From contig CANQBP010000005.1 of NCBI GenBank assembly GCA_947589415.1, forward strand, positions 1-38,552: a stretch of 38,552 nt of DNA, given 5' to 3'. Positions within the stretch are counted from its first letter, which is position 1. Each line of letters opens with the position of its first letter. The DNA comes from an uncultured Clostridia bacterium (lineage in GTDB: Bacteria > Bacillota > Clostridia > Oscillospirales > Acutalibacteraceae). The notes beneath the pieces were generated by a model. That model was not told where the DNA came from. It saw only the letters and a program-made list of their open reading frames with translations, and did not search any database. Of the stretch, positions 25,620-35,512 are shown in pieces. The translations under genes and the position numbers were made by a program.

Positions 25620-26348
25620 TTAGTCCGAAATAACGGCCACTGTAATATTATCACTGCCGCCGAGTTCTTTCGCAGTTTCTACCAGTTTATCCGTCAATTC
25701 TTCCGACTTATATTCCTTTACAAATTCAAGCAGCCTGTCATCGGTTATATAATTCGACATACCGTCAGTACAAATAATCAGGCTCGCTCCGTCTTCAAAT
25801 TCTACGGTATTGTAGTCCGTCCGAAGTTCAGACTCCGTTCCTAACGCTCTTGTTATAATGTGGCGTCTTGGGTGTATTCTTGCCTGTTCCTCCGTTATTT
25901 CCCCTATATCGACAAGTTGTTGGACAACCGAATGATCCGTTGTTACCTGCCTTACACCTTCATCGCTGCATATATAAGCCCTGCTGTCACCAGCATGAAC
26001 GATGTGCGCTCTCTTTTTTTTGACTACCGCACACACAACGGTAGTTCCCATTCCGTCAAGTCCGGGAACATGAATGGCCATATCGAAAACAGCTTTATTT
26101 GCATACTCTACTGCCAACTGCAAAAGACTGCGTATTTCTTCCGGGGACATATCACTGTCATAACCGCTTGTCAGCGTTTCCGATATATTTTGAGCAGCAA
26201 CACGACTTGCTATACTGCCGCCATGCGCACCGCCCATTCCGTCACAAACGACCGCCCACACGGCTCCGTCGGGAAAAGTTCCCGTCATACAGTAATCTTG
26301 GTTTGTATCTCTTTTCAGACCCACATCACTTTTTGAATGTATCTCCAA
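25620..26348 (-). CDS. prpC: PP2C-family Ser/Thr phosphatase
   Basis: 242 residues. The start is a TTG at 26348 with GGGGG 8 bases upstream. DVGLKRDTNQDYC and VVCDGMGGAHGG contain the two-metal Asp residues; HAGDSRAYI, ICTDGMSNYI and GGSDNITVAVI are the remaining PP2C motifs. It removes phosphates placed by PrkC, encoded 22 bases downstream. Usual family length. Confidence 0.97.
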   Translation of the reverse strand: MEIHSKSDVGLKRDTNQDYCMTGTFPDGAVWAVVCDGMGGAHGGSIASRVAAQNISETLTSGYDSDMSPEEIRSLLQLAVEYANKAVFDMAIHVPGLDGMGTTVVCAVVKKKRAHIVHAGDSRAYICSDEGVRQVTTDHSVVQQLVDIGEITEEQARIHPRRHIITRALGTESELRTDYNTVEFEDGASLIICTDGMSNYITDDRLLEFVKEYKSEELTDKLVETAKELGGSDNITVAVISD

Positions 26349-26405
26349 TTGCTTTTCCCCCTTTACCCGAAGGTTATTTCTTTCTTCCTTAAAAATACGA
26401 TGTCT

Positions 26406-27440
26406 TTAGTTCGTATCCGCAGCACTCATTCGTCTGAGCTGCCCGCATGAAGCATTGATATCACTTCCGAGCGTTCGCCTCACGGTTGCCGTTATACCCG
26501 ACCTCGCAAGAATTTTTATAAAGGCTTCCATTCTTTCCTTCTTGCTTTTCCTGTAACCTGTCCCGTTTACGGTATTGACAGGTATAAGATTTACATGGGC
26601 TATTATCCCCGCAAGCCGTACGCCAAGCTCATCGGCACATTTATCACTGTCATTTACGCCATCTATCATGGCATATTCAAAGGATATTCTCCGCCCTGTT
26701 TTTCTGCAGTAATACCTGCACGAGTCAAGCAGACTGTCAATACCGTACTTTTTGTTCACGGGCATAGTTCGGCTTCTTATTTCATCATTCGGAGCATGAA
26801 GTGATACCGAAAGAGTCAGCTGCATCTTCATATCTGCAAGCTCATATATCCTCGGCACTATACCGCAAGTAGAGAGGGAAATATGCCTCATTCCGATATT
26901 CATGCCGTTTTCATCGGAAACAAGCCTCAGAAAACGCACAACATTATCAAAATTATCAAGCGGTTCTCCCATTCCCATAAGAACGACATTGGATATATGT
27001 ATGCCGTTATCCCTTTGTTCAGTCTGTATCTGCGCCATCATTTCGGAGGCGGTAAGATTTCTTGAAAATCCGCTTTTGCCTGTCGCACAAAAGCTGCAGC
27101 CCATTTTACAGCCGACTTGTGTTGAAATACAGCTTGTATAACCGTGATGGTATTTCATCAAAACAGACTCCACGCACTCGCCGTCGGCAAAGGAAAACAA
27201 ATATTTCCTTGTATCATCATAAGACGAAATCAATTTTTTTTCAATAGCCGCATTTGATATATAGCAGTTTTGACTAAGTATTTGGCGTAATTTATTAGAA
27301 ATATTAGTCATTTCATCAAAAGAAATAACACCCTCATGCAGCCATTTGAATATTTGCAAAGCCCTGTATTTAGGTTCTCCGAGTTCTTTCAGCATATCTT
27401 CAAGTTCATCGGGATACATGGATTTTATATCTTTGCGCAC
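26406..27440 (-). CDS. rlmN: 23S rRNA A2503 / tRNA A37 C2-methyltransferase
   Basis: 344 residues from GTG 27440, which lies 5 bases after the rsmB stop codon and 11 bases after AGGAGG; the frame is open to 27524 but that part overlaps rsmB and has no RlmN similarity. A radical-SAM enzyme: the 4Fe-4S motif CKMGCSFCATG is present, with the SAM-binding GMGEPLDNFDNV and the two mechanistic Cys residues expected in this family (one in VESVL..-to-CISTQVGC region, one near the C-terminal SDINASCGQLR). It adds the C2 methyl of A2503 at the peptidyl-transferase centre. Confidence 0.95.
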   Translation of the reverse strand: MRKDIKSMYPDELEDMLKELGEPKYRALQIFKWLHEGVISFDEMTNISNKLRQILSQNCYISNAAIEKKLISSYDDTRKYLFSFADGECVESVLMKYHHGYTSCISTQVGCKMGCSFCATGKSGFSRNLTASEMMAQIQTEQRDNGIHISNVVLMGMGEPLDNFDNVVRFLRLVSDENGMNIGMRHISLSTCGIVPRIYELADMKMQLTLSVSLHAPNDEIRSRTMPVNKKYGIDSLLDSCRYYCRKTGRRISFEYAMIDGVNDSDKCADELGVRLAGIIAHVNLIPVNTVNGTGYRKSKKERMEAFIKILARSGITATVRRTLGSDINASCGQLRRMSAADTN

Positions 27441-27445
27441 ACAAC

Positions 27446-28777
27446 TCACTTCCTCCTCACGGCACTTATGAAAAAGCCGTCTGTCCCGTTTATGTGGGGA
27501 AACAGCGTAAGTTCGTTTCTGCACTCATCAATACCTCTTCTGATTCCGTCGGGAACGGGCAGGTCATACGGTTCAAATTCTTCATGTTCCTTTAAAAACC
27601 TGCGGATATTCATGTTATTCTCGGCAGGATTTAGTGTGCAGGTAGAATATATCAATATTCCCCCGCTTTTTACGAACTCCGAGCAATTACACAATATAAG
27701 ATACTGCAAATCGGGCAAAGTGTCAAGTCCAATATTATTTTTATATCGCAATTCGGGTTTTCGTCCGATTATTCCCAAACCCGAACATGGCACATCACAA
27801 AGAACTCTGTCCGCCATTGGAAATTTTCCGTAAACCGAAGAATCCGCAGCAACGGTTTCTATAATATCTATACCGAGCCGCTTTGCCCCCTGCCTTACAA
27901 GTCCCAGTCTGTTTTCATACATATCGCAGCAAATTATTTTTCCCTTATTCCGCATATATTGAGCTATGGTAAATGCCTTCCCTCCCGGTGCGGAACAGGC
28001 ATCAATGACAGTATTGCCGGATTTTGCATTCAATAATCGACAGCATAACTGCGAGGCAGTATCCTGCACATGGAAAAAGCCGTCGGAATACTGTTCAATA
28101 TCCTCTATTGCTCCGGTTTCACGCAAAAAAACACAATCTTCAAGTATTTCCGAACACTCTGTACGAATACCTCTGTTTTCCAATGCGGAAACAAGTTTTT
28201 CTCTGTCCGTTTTCAAGGTATTTACCCTTGCGCAGATTTTCGGTCTGCCCTCTATACATTCGAGCATCTGCAAGGTTATATCGTCACCGTAACATTCCCT
28301 CCACAACCTTACGAGATTTTCGGGACATGAATATTTTATCGACCAGTACTTGTTTTTTCCCTTGCGTTTGTTCGGCAAAGACAAATTTCCGCTCCTTACG
28401 GCACATCTAAGCACACCGTTCACAAAACCCGAAGCATTGTAAAGCCTATTATCTTTACACAATTTCACGCTCTCATTTACTGCCGCCGAGGGCGGTACGC
28501 TGTCCATAAAAAATATCTGATAAAGCCCCATTCTGAGAATTACAAGTATTTCCGTATCAAGCTCATTTATCGGCTTGTCGGAAAACCTTGACAAATTATA
28601 GTCAAGCAGAAGTTTCTTTTCAAGTACACCGTAAAACAACATCGAAGCGAACGACTTATCACGATTGGCGGTATTGTTTTGCAAAAACACAATGTTAAGC
28701 GTTATATTTGAATAGGATTGTTCCTTTTCCACACGCATAAGCGCATCATAAGCAAGCTGTCTTGCCGATTTTGACAT
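27446..28777 (-). CDS. rsmB: 16S rRNA m5C967 methyltransferase
   Basis: 443 residues. An N-terminal NusB-like RNA-binding domain (about 1-130) precedes the Rossmann methyltransferase: DACSAPGGKAFTIAQ (SAM site), DVPCSGLG (motif IV Cys) and YSTCTL (motif VI catalytic Cys). ATG 28777 follows AAGGAG, 12 bases after fmt's stop. Confidence 0.96.
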   Translation of the reverse strand: MSKSARQLAYDALMRVEKEQSYSNITLNIVFLQNNTANRDKSFASMLFYGVLEKKLLLDYNLSRFSDKPINELDTEILVILRMGLYQIFFMDSVPPSAAVNESVKLCKDNRLYNASGFVNGVLRCAVRSGNLSLPNKRKGKNKYWSIKYSCPENLVRLWRECYGDDITLQMLECIEGRPKICARVNTLKTDREKLVSALENRGIRTECSEILEDCVFLRETGAIEDIEQYSDGFFHVQDTASQLCCRLLNAKSGNTVIDACSAPGGKAFTIAQYMRNKGKIICCDMYENRLGLVRQGAKRLGIDIIETVAADSSVYGKFPMADRVLCDVPCSGLGIIGRKPELRYKNNIGLDTLPDLQYLILCNCSEFVKSGGILIYSTCTLNPAENNMNIRRFLKEHEEFEPYDLPVPDGIRRGIDECRNELTLFPHINGTDGFFISAVRRK

Positions 28778-28789
28778 TGTCTGCTCTCC

Positions 28790-29713
28790 TTACGAAAACC
28801 GAAGGTTACTCGGATCATTTTCATGCAATCCGTTTACAAATTCCCTTGCGGTCATTTTTCTCTTTCCCTCGGACTGAATTTCTATTATTTCAATCGATCC
28901 TTTTCCGCAGGCGACAACTAAAGGATCAATTGAAAGTACCTGCCCCGGTTCTCCGTTATTATCAAGTACAACCGTTTTGTGTAATTTAACCTTTTTCCCG
29001 TTAAGAAGAGCCGTTGCCCCAGGCCAGGAATTAAGTCCTCTTACACGGTTATGCACATTTTGTGCGCTTTCGGTAAAATCAAGTGCAGACATATCTTTTG
29101 TAAGCATTTTAGCATATGATGACTTCTCATCGTCCTGCTTCTGTTTGGTAAGAGTTCCCTCAAGAGCCGAATGTACCACCTTTACTATAAGCTCTGCCCC
29201 CAACTCCGAAAGTCTGTCATGAAGCTCGTCGGCTGTTTCGTTTTCTCCTATATCAAGCTCGGACTTCATTAAAATATCGCCCGTATCAAGACCGACGTCC
29301 ATATACATTGCCGTAACTCCGGTTTTGCTTTTTCCCTCTATTATAGCAGTCTGTATGGGAGATGCTCCCCTATATTCGGGCAAAAGTGAGGCATGAACGT
29401 TTATGCAGCCGTATTTCGGGAAATCAATAATTTCTTTCGGTAATATCTTACCGTATGCGGCAACTACTATCATTTCCGGCGAAAGCTGTTTTAATATTTC
29501 AAGCGCACTGCCGTCTTTAAGCGTTTTCGGCTGATATACGGAAATTCCGTATTCGAGAGCAGTTTTTTTAACAGGCGGCGGTGTTAAAACAAACTTTCTT
29601 CCCTTTGGTTTATCAGGTTGGGAAAACACACCGACTATCTCGTTTCCGTCCGCTATAAGTGCTTTAAGGCAGGGCACGGCGAAATCCGGCGTTCCCATAA
29701 ATACTATTTTCAT
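28790..29713 (-). CDS. fmt: Methionyl-tRNA formyltransferase
   Basis: 307 residues, usual length. It formylates initiator Met-tRNA. MKIVFMGTPDFAVP starts the formyltransferase fold; NVHASLLPEYRGASPIQTAI carries the catalytic Asn/His, and MDVGLDTGDIL supplies the catalytic Asp. The C-terminal tRNA-binding domain includes VRGLNSWPGA. It works with the deformylase encoded just upstream. Confidence 0.97.
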   Translation of the reverse strand: MKIVFMGTPDFAVPCLKALIADGNEIVGVFSQPDKPKGRKFVLTPPPVKKTALEYGISVYQPKTLKDGSALEILKQLSPEMIVVAAYGKILPKEIIDFPKYGCINVHASLLPEYRGASPIQTAIIEGKSKTGVTAMYMDVGLDTGDILMKSELDIGENETADELHDRLSELGAELIVKVVHSALEGTLTKQKQDDEKSSYAKMLTKDMSALDFTESAQNVHNRVRGLNSWPGATALLNGKKVKLHKTVVLDNNGEPGQVLSIDPLVVACGKGSIEIIEIQSEGKRKMTAREFVNGLHENDPSNLRFS

Positions 29714-29733
29714 ATAATTCCTCTTTTTCAGTC

Positions 29734-30195
29734 TTAAAATTCAGACGGATCCAATTTTTTTATGATATGTTCCTTAAAAAGGATACCGTCAAGATGATCG
29801 TTTTCATGGCATATAGCTCTTGCAAGAAGTCCCTCGGCGTTAATAGTAAATTTATCTCCGCATCTGTTATATGCATTTACCGTAACGAACATCGGACGCA
29901 CGGTTATTCCGTATTCGCCCGGACATGAAAGACAGCCCTCACTTCCTTCCTGTTCGCCTTTTGTCTTAACGATTTTAGGATTTATAAATTCGATCTTTCC
30001 ATCACCGATATCTATAACGAAAATGCGTCTTAAAATACCCACTTGGGGTGCTGCGATCCCTACTCCGTCCCCGCTCACCATAGTTTCATACATATCATCA
30101 AGCAGTGTTGCGAGCTTTTCATCAAATCTTTCGACAGGACGGCATACTTTTGTCAAAATAGGATCGCCTTCCTTTATTATATTTCTTATAGCCAT
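29734..30195 (-). CDS. def: Peptide deformylase
   Basis: 153 residues from ATG 30195, preceded by GGAGG; the upstream open frame to 30246 is not supported. It removes the N-formyl group from new proteins. All three motifs are present: GVGIAAPQVG, EGCLSCPG (metal-binding Cys) and CHENDHLDG (HExxH metal and catalytic residues). Confidence 0.97.
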   Translation of the reverse strand: MAIRNIIKEGDPILTKVCRPVERFDEKLATLLDDMYETMVSGDGVGIAAPQVGILRRIFVIDIGDGKIEFINPKIVKTKGEQEGSEGCLSCPGEYGITVRPMFVTVNAYNRCGDKFTINAEGLLARAICHENDHLDGILFKEHIIKKLDPSEF

Positions 30196-30270
30196 AATAT
30201 CCTCCAAATAATTATCGCAGAATCGTGCATGATAAATTATTAACAAACCTCATGCCAATTCAACTAACTT

Positions 30271-32712
30271 TTATATAATGCTGTCGGGATCTATATCGAC
30301 ATATGTCACAACATCCGAATACATTCCGTTTTTACCGATATCAATTAACAATCCCGACATCATTTCTCTAAATCTTTTACAATTTTTAAATTTTATTATA
30401 AGTCTGTACCGATATCTTCCTCCAACCTTTACAACGGACGCCGGTGAGGGCCCCATAACACGAAGCGGCAATTCCGAAAAAATATCCTCCGCAACGTCTT
30501 TCAGCCTTCCGGTAAAATACTCCGCAGCATCGTGTGCGGACTGTTTATTCTCCGATACGAATACAACCACTCCTATATCGGCAAAAGGCGGATACAGCAT
30601 AGCTTTTCTCAATTCTATCTCCGCTTTAAAAAATTCGTCATAGTTCTGGGCGGAAGCAAACTCTATAATTGGATTTTCCGGTTCATAAGTTTGTATTATC
30701 GCCCTTCCCTCAAGACCTCCCCTTCCGGAACGTCCCACGACTTGTGTCAGAAGTGAAAATGTACGCTCATAACTTCTGAAATCGTCGCTATGAAGCATAC
30801 TGTCTGCGGAAAGCACACCGACAAGCGTAACATTCGGAAAATCCAAACCCTTTGCCACCATTTGTGTACCAAGCATTATATCATACTTCCCGTTGCGGAA
30901 ATCACCAAGTTTTTTTTCGTAAGCATAACGCTGCATGGTCGAATCGGTATCGAGCCTTATTATTTTTGCATCAGGAAAAATTTCCTGCAGCTCCTGTTCC
31001 GCTCTTTGTGTTCCCGCTCCGGAATATCTGAGTCTGTCGGAACCGCAGGACGGGCAGTCATGCGGTGCGGGGATACTATATCCGCAATAATGACACATCA
31101 GTCTGTTGTTTACGCTATGAAACGTAAGTGAAATCGAGCAATTCGGACAGGATATAACCTCGCTGCAGGAACGGCAGGCAACAAACGTATTATGTCCTCT
31201 TCGGTTAAGAAGTATAATCGACTGGTGACCTGACTGCAAATTATCATCAACGGCTTCAAGCAAAACGGAACTGTAACCCGAACGGTTTCCCTGCTCACGT
31301 TCCCTGTTCATATCAACAGTTATCACATGAGGCAGTTTCGCATTGCCGTAACGTTTATCGAGTCTGCTCATAAAGTATCTTCCGCTGTCGGCATAATAAC
31401 AGCTTTCAACTGACGGTGTTGCCGACGACAGCAGCAGCGGACACTTATTCATAAAACAGCGGTATTTTGCAAGTTCTCTTGCATGAAACCTCGGAGTTGC
31501 CGAGGACTTATAGCTATATTCCTGTTCCTCGTCCATAACTATAAGACCGAGATTTTCAATCGGTGCAAAAACAGCGGAGCGTGTACCGACTGCGATATTC
31601 GCCTCTCCGTTTTTTACCCTTCTCCATTCCTCAAGCCTTTTACCGAGCGGCAGACCGCTATGAAAAACCGCAATGCGCTTTCCGTATCTTGCTGTAAATT
31701 TAGACAGCAGCTGCGGTGTGAGGGAGATTTCCGGAACCATGCATATAACTCCCCTGCCATCTTCGTTCACTCTGTCGATCAGCTTCATAAAAACGGAAGT
31801 TTTTCCGCTGCCCGTAATACCGTAAAGCAGCGAAACGGACGGTTTTCCCTCTCGATACTTCTCAAACAAATTATTATAGGAAATTTCCTGCTGTCTTGTA
31901 AGTATTATATCCTGCCTATCGGTTTCGGAGTACACAAAGGACTCCGGTTTAGGCGGAGTCGCCTCGAAATATTCGCAAATTCCCTTTTTCACAAGGTTAT
32001 CAGCCACGGAAATGCTAACACCGGTAAAATAACACACCTCTCTTACAGATGCCTCACCCATATCTTCAAGAACATTAAGCACCTCTCTTTGAGAAGGCGT
32101 ATATTTTTTTTCGGGAATTTCTCCCCTTAATCTTATCATTTTTACGGTTATATCCGCAATTCTTTTTTTTACCGTTTCCGTCCTTTGTATTATTCCCCTT
32201 TCGGCAAGACTTTCAAGAACGCCTGCATTCTCCATTGACAGCGCCTTTAATATCAAATCCTGTCTTACAGGTTTTTTTCGTGACAGAAGATATTTATAAA
32301 TCCCGATTTCCTCCGAGCTTAGCAGAAAATCCGAAATATCCGTATTGCTGTCGGCACTGTAACTGTATGTAAGCTGAACCGACAATCCTGTCGGCAGCAT
32401 AGCGGAAAAAGCATCAAAATACGTGCAGTAATACCTCTCCTTTATGAACTCTCCGAGAGAAAGCATCTCAGCGGAAAGAACAGGTTCTTTATCTATAATT
32501 TGAGATATTGCTTTAAGCCCCGAAATATCCCCGGTTTCACGTATACGCATTACAATACCCTGCCTTAATCCGTGTCCGAAACTTACTTTAACACGGCAGC
32601 CCGCAAGGAGCTGTCCGTACATTTTGTCGGGAACAGAATAGCTGTAAAGCCTGTCATAGCTGTATCCGGTTTTTTCGACAGCTATATCTGCCGCTAAAAA
32701 TTTTTCATTCAT
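30271..32712 (-). CDS. priA: Primosomal protein N' (replication restart helicase)
   Basis: 813 residues. N-terminal 3'-DNA-binding domain (VKVSFGHGLRQGIVM), winged helix, helicase with Walker A GITGSGKTS and DEEQ-box (VMDEEQEYSYKS), eight Cys residues of the zinc-binding strand-annealing loop (CRSC, CPNC, CHYC, CPSC), and helicase motifs V/VI (VGRSGRGG). It reloads the replisome at stalled forks. ATG 32712 overlaps the rpoZ stop region by a few bases; coaBC, usually between them, is missing. Confidence 0.97.
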   Translation of the reverse strand: MNEKFLAADIAVEKTGYSYDRLYSYSVPDKMYGQLLAGCRVKVSFGHGLRQGIVMRIRETGDISGLKAISQIIDKEPVLSAEMLSLGEFIKERYYCTYFDAFSAMLPTGLSVQLTYSYSADSNTDISDFLLSSEEIGIYKYLLSRKKPVRQDLILKALSMENAGVLESLAERGIIQRTETVKKRIADITVKMIRLRGEIPEKKYTPSQREVLNVLEDMGEASVREVCYFTGVSISVADNLVKKGICEYFEATPPKPESFVYSETDRQDIILTRQQEISYNNLFEKYREGKPSVSLLYGITGSGKTSVFMKLIDRVNEDGRGVICMVPEISLTPQLLSKFTARYGKRIAVFHSGLPLGKRLEEWRRVKNGEANIAVGTRSAVFAPIENLGLIVMDEEQEYSYKSSATPRFHARELAKYRCFMNKCPLLLSSATPSVESCYYADSGRYFMSRLDKRYGNAKLPHVITVDMNREREQGNRSGYSSVLLEAVDDNLQSGHQSIILLNRRGHNTFVACRSCSEVISCPNCSISLTFHSVNNRLMCHYCGYSIPAPHDCPSCGSDRLRYSGAGTQRAEQELQEIFPDAKIIRLDTDSTMQRYAYEKKLGDFRNGKYDIMLGTQMVAKGLDFPNVTLVGVLSADSMLHSDDFRSYERTFSLLTQVVGRSGRGGLEGRAIIQTYEPENPIIEFASAQNYDEFFKAEIELRKAMLYPPFADIGVVVFVSENKQSAHDAAEYFTGRLKDVAEDIFSELPLRVMGPSPASVVKVGGRYRYRLIIKFKNCKRFREMMSGLLIDIGKNGMYSDVVTYVDIDPDSII

Positions 32713-32920
32713 TTATGTCAGGTTCAAGAATTGCATACTTATGGTTTTTAAATTCCTCAACAGCAACGATAACGGGCTTATCACATACCTTGCCCTTATC
32801 ACTCTGCATATCGTCCGTTATCTCTCTTGCCCTTTTAGCAACAGCGATCGCAAGCGAATATTTACTCATCTTACCTGCAAAAATATCATCTACGGAAGGT
32901 CTTGTATAATGTTCGTACAT
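32705..32920 (-). CDS. rpoZ: RNA polymerase omega subunit
   Basis: 71 residues, normal for omega. MYEHYTRPSVDDI, KYSLAIAVAKRAREI and the C-terminal KPVIVAVEEF match the family, including the helix that cradles the beta' C-terminus. AAGGAG precedes the ATG. It lies 21 bases after gmk and overlaps priA. Confidence 0.93.
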   Translation of the reverse strand: MYEHYTRPSVDDIFAGKMSKYSLAIAVAKRAREITDDMQSDKGKVCDKPVIVAVEEFKNHKYAILEPDINE

Positions 32921-32941
32921 AATAATATCTCCTTTTCAATG

Positions 32942-33529
32942 TTATATGTCAAAGCAGGATCTTTGTGATCGCAGCTTTTCCGCCTTTATAATTGTCCTTA
33001 CATTCTCCACGCAGTTTTCAAGAACATCATTTACAACGACATAGTCGTAATTTTTGGCAAGAGGAAGCTCCTCCTGCGCCCTTTTCATGCGCTTTAAAAC
33101 GTTTTCCTCGGTTTCCGTACCTCTTCCCCGCAGCCTTTTTTCAAGGATCTCCATAGACGGCGGCATTATAAAAATACTTACACAATCCGGTACGGATTTT
33201 TTAACTATCTCGCACCCTTGTACCTCTATTTCAAGAATAACATCTTTACCTTCTCTCCGCCAATCATCTACCGGCTTTTTGGGTGTACCGTAATAATTTT
33301 CAAGATATTGAGCATACTCTATAAAACCGTTTTCGGCTATCATCTTTTCAAACTGCTCACGTTCATAAAAATAATATTCTACCCCGTTTTTTTCTTTTCC
33401 TCTCGGCGCTCTTGTTGTTGCCGATACGGAAAGGCATATATTATCGTCCTTTACAAGCTCGGCAGCAACACTTCCCTTTCCTGCTCCCGCCGGCCCCGAT
33501 ATAACAAATAAAAGTCCGTTATTTTTCAT
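32942..33529 (-). CDS. gmk: Guanylate kinase
   Basis: 195 residues. It phosphorylates GMP to GDP. P-loop [13 protein letters not shown]-binding [20 protein letters not shown], and the lid [13 protein letters not shown] are all in place. It overlaps the 3' end of remA by 11 bases, indicating coupled translation. Confidence 0.97.
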   Translation of the reverse strand: MKNNGLLFVISGPAGAGKGSVAAELVKDDNICLSVSATTRAPRGKEKNGVEYYFYEREQFEKMIAENGFIEYAQYLENYYGTPKKPVDDWRREGKDVILEIEVQGCEIVKKSVPDCVSIFIMPPSMEILEKRLRGRGTETEENVLKRMKRAQEELPLAKNYDYVVVNDVLENCVENVRTIIKAEKLRSQRSCFDI

Positions 33530-33788
33530 ATTCTTCCTCCTCTTCTCCGCTGTCCGTACCGCTTATTCTATGGGCAAGCGTTTCCGCCGAAATTGCCGAC
33601 AGCACAATATGTCCGCTGTCCGTTACGATAACGGATTTTGTTTTCCTCCCGCAGGTCGCATCAATAAGTAAATGTCGTTCTCTCGCACTCTGCACCATTC
33701 TCTTAACGGGCGAGGCTTCGGGAGCAACTATTGTTATGACTCTTGCCGCAGAAAGCATATTTCCGTAACCTATATTGATAAGAAGCAT
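33519..33788 (-). CDS. remA: RemA-family regulator (DUF370)
   Basis: 89 residues. [27 protein letters not shown] and the central [13 protein letters not shown] are close to RemA of B. subtilis, a DNA-binding activator of biofilm matrix and osmoprotection genes. It occupies the same place, between yicC/yloC and gmk. The Glu-rich tail (EEEEEYE) is longer than usual. Because few clostridia here make a Bacillus-type matrix, its targets are open. Confidence 0.93.
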   Translation of the reverse strand: MLLINIGYGNMLSAARVITIVAPEASPVKRMVQSARERHLLIDATCGRKTKSVIVTDSGHIVLSAISAETLAHRISGTDSGEEEEEYEK

Positions 33789-33834
33789 ATAATCAACCCC
33801 GTATAGCGTAATTGAATAAAAACGGAAGTCCGCA

Positions 33835-34713
33835 TTACTCTATATTCTGAATTTGTTCCCTTATTTTCTCTATCTCCGCTTTAATGTCCACTACCTTATG
33901 GGCAAGGTCGGCGTCGCTTATTTTTGAACCGATCGTATTCGCCTCTCTGTTCATTTCCTGCACAATAAAATCGAGTTTCCGTCCGATCGGCTCGCTGCAT
34001 GAAAGCATATCTTTCAGTTGGTCAATATGACTCCTTAACCGTACGGTTTCCTCATCTACCGCAGTCTTATCGGCAAAAATCGCAGCCTCGGTAAGTACTC
34101 TTTGCGGGTCTGCCGATGCATCTCCCAATATTTCATTCAACCTTGCAAGAAGTCTGCAACGGTATTCCTCCACTATTTGCGGATATCCCTGTTCGATAAC
34201 GGCAACGAGATCAATAATAGTGCCGCATCTCTGAAGAACATCTTCCTTGAGCCTTTCGCCCTCACGTTCACGCATTGCTACAAAAGCCTCAAGTGCCTGT
34301 CTTGCTGCCGTTTCTACCGCCAGACAAAGTTTTTCCTCGTTTTCGGGGGTTTTATGTATTGTGAATATATCATTATACCCTGCGACAAGCGAAACGGTAA
34401 TATCATCTTTTAATCCGTACTTATCACGAAGCTCTCTTAGGGCATTGATATATCCGGCAGCAATAGAGTGATTAAGACTTACATCAGCAGTTGCCTCATC
34501 ATCTGATTCTATCGAAACAAAAACATCTATTTTTCCTCTTTTTACATACTCGGACACCAAATTCTTTATAGTTTCCTCAATGAACCCGTAACCTTTCGGT
34601 GTACGGGATTGAAGCTCCAGAAAACGGTGATTAACCGATTTTATCTCAAATACTATTTTTTTGCCGTCAATTACCCCGTCAAATCTTCCATAGCCCGTCA
34701 TGCTTTTTATCAT
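33835..34713 (-). CDS. yicC: YicC/YloC-family endoribonuclease
   Basis: 292 residues, the family length. [33 protein letters not shown] at the N-terminus (read in two parts: MTGYGR and [11 protein letters not shown]) and the C-terminal [19 protein letters not shown] plus [15 protein letters not shown] are hallmarks. Proteins of this family are RNases that trim or degrade RNA. It is the first gene of the superoperon, ahead of remA. Confidence 0.95.
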   Translation of the reverse strand: MIKSMTGYGRFDGVIDGKKIVFEIKSVNHRFLELQSRTPKGYGFIEETIKNLVSEYVKRGKIDVFVSIESDDEATADVSLNHSIAAGYINALRELRDKYGLKDDITVSLVAGYNDIFTIHKTPENEEKLCLAVETAARQALEAFVAMREREGERLKEDVLQRCGTIIDLVAVIEQGYPQIVEEYRCRLLARLNEILGDASADPQRVLTEAAIFADKTAVDEETVRLRSHIDQLKDMLSCSEPIGRKLDFIVQEMNREANTIGSKISDADLAHKVVDIKAEIEKIREQIQNIE

Positions 34714-34770
34714 AGCAAACCATCTTTCTTTTTAATATTCAATCATAAATGATACACCTGTCAACAATAC

Positions 34771-34800
34771 ATTTTACCAATTTTAAAGTATGTTTGTCAA
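34771..34800 (-). promoter_or_regulatory. Promoter of the yicC-spoVM superoperon
   Basis: Minus strand TTGACA (34795-34800) and TAAAAT (34771-34776) with an 18-base spacer. A second TTGACA at 34759-34764 may give a tandem promoter. Confidence 0.75.
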
Positions 34801-35509
34801 CTGCATATATATCACGTATCAAGTGTTAAAATTTACGCATTTCCGTAATATATGTAAAGCTGCCCGGCATTTTAAAACTTATCCGAAATATATACCTGTT
34901 TTCGTTAAAGGTGTTCCCTGCTCCACACAAACGTTCCAATTATGCTTTTCCCGAACGCTCACCGATTACTCCATGCCTAATAATGCTTAATTACTCCCGC
35001 CGTAAGCCAATGTACCGTACCTGATTATGGTACAGCCTTTTCGTTTTCTGTTTTGGAAATAACCGTATAAGTAAATTATACTTTATAGGAATAAAAATAT
35101 CAAATAAATATTAAATATAAATTTTATTTTTAGATAAACTATCTTTAACCGTGCATTTAAAATATTTTTCTTTTTTATAAAAAACAGGAAATGTTTTACA
35201 TAAATAATATTGATTTCAAATACCTTTAACTGAACATTTGCTTTAATTCAAATACAAGTATGTATGCAATAGCATAAAACTATACGATCTTATGCTAATA
35301 AGAAACAAAAGCCTCATTTAATCGAATGTACAGCAGTTCCCCTCAACAAATTCCTGCACACTTAATTTTTTTATTGTTATAAAACAGTAAAATAATGTTA
35401 ATAATGATATAGAACAAAATTATGTAATATTATACTTAAATTTGATATTAAAAATTTTTTCCCATGTTCGATTCGTAATTATCGGTAATAATATTTTTGA
35501 GGGGGTGAA
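34801..35509. other. Long non-coding region between yicC and spoIVB
   Basis: About 0.7 kb without a credible gene. 34805-35060 has a base composition unlike the AT-rich DNA to its right, and on the minus strand its frames yield protein-like fragments broken by stops (for example CTIIRYGTLAYGGSN followed by a stop), ending in a short GTACC/GGTAC stem near 35017-35033. It may be a dispersed repeat or gene remnant. 35060-35480 is very AT-rich with one long inverted repeat (35270-35297). Confidence 0.45.
35270..35297. repeat. Inverted repeat TAGCATAA-N12-TTATGCTA
   Basis: Perfect 8-bp arms with a 12-base spacer (35270-35277 and 35290-35297), about 215 bases ahead of spoIVB. The dyad size suits a dimeric regulator; function unknown. 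Confidence 0.6.
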
Positions 35510-35512
35510 ATT

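Noticed and set aside
34790-34990. 66-codon plus-strand frame near the yicC promoter
   Set aside because: Overlaps the promoter, has no ribosome-binding site and no recognisable domain; treated as part of a possible non-coding repeat.
35470-35500. Sigma-F/G-like -10 (GGTAATAAT) ahead of spoIVB
   Set aside because: No matching -35 element at the proper distance; too weak in AT-rich DNA to list as a promoter.
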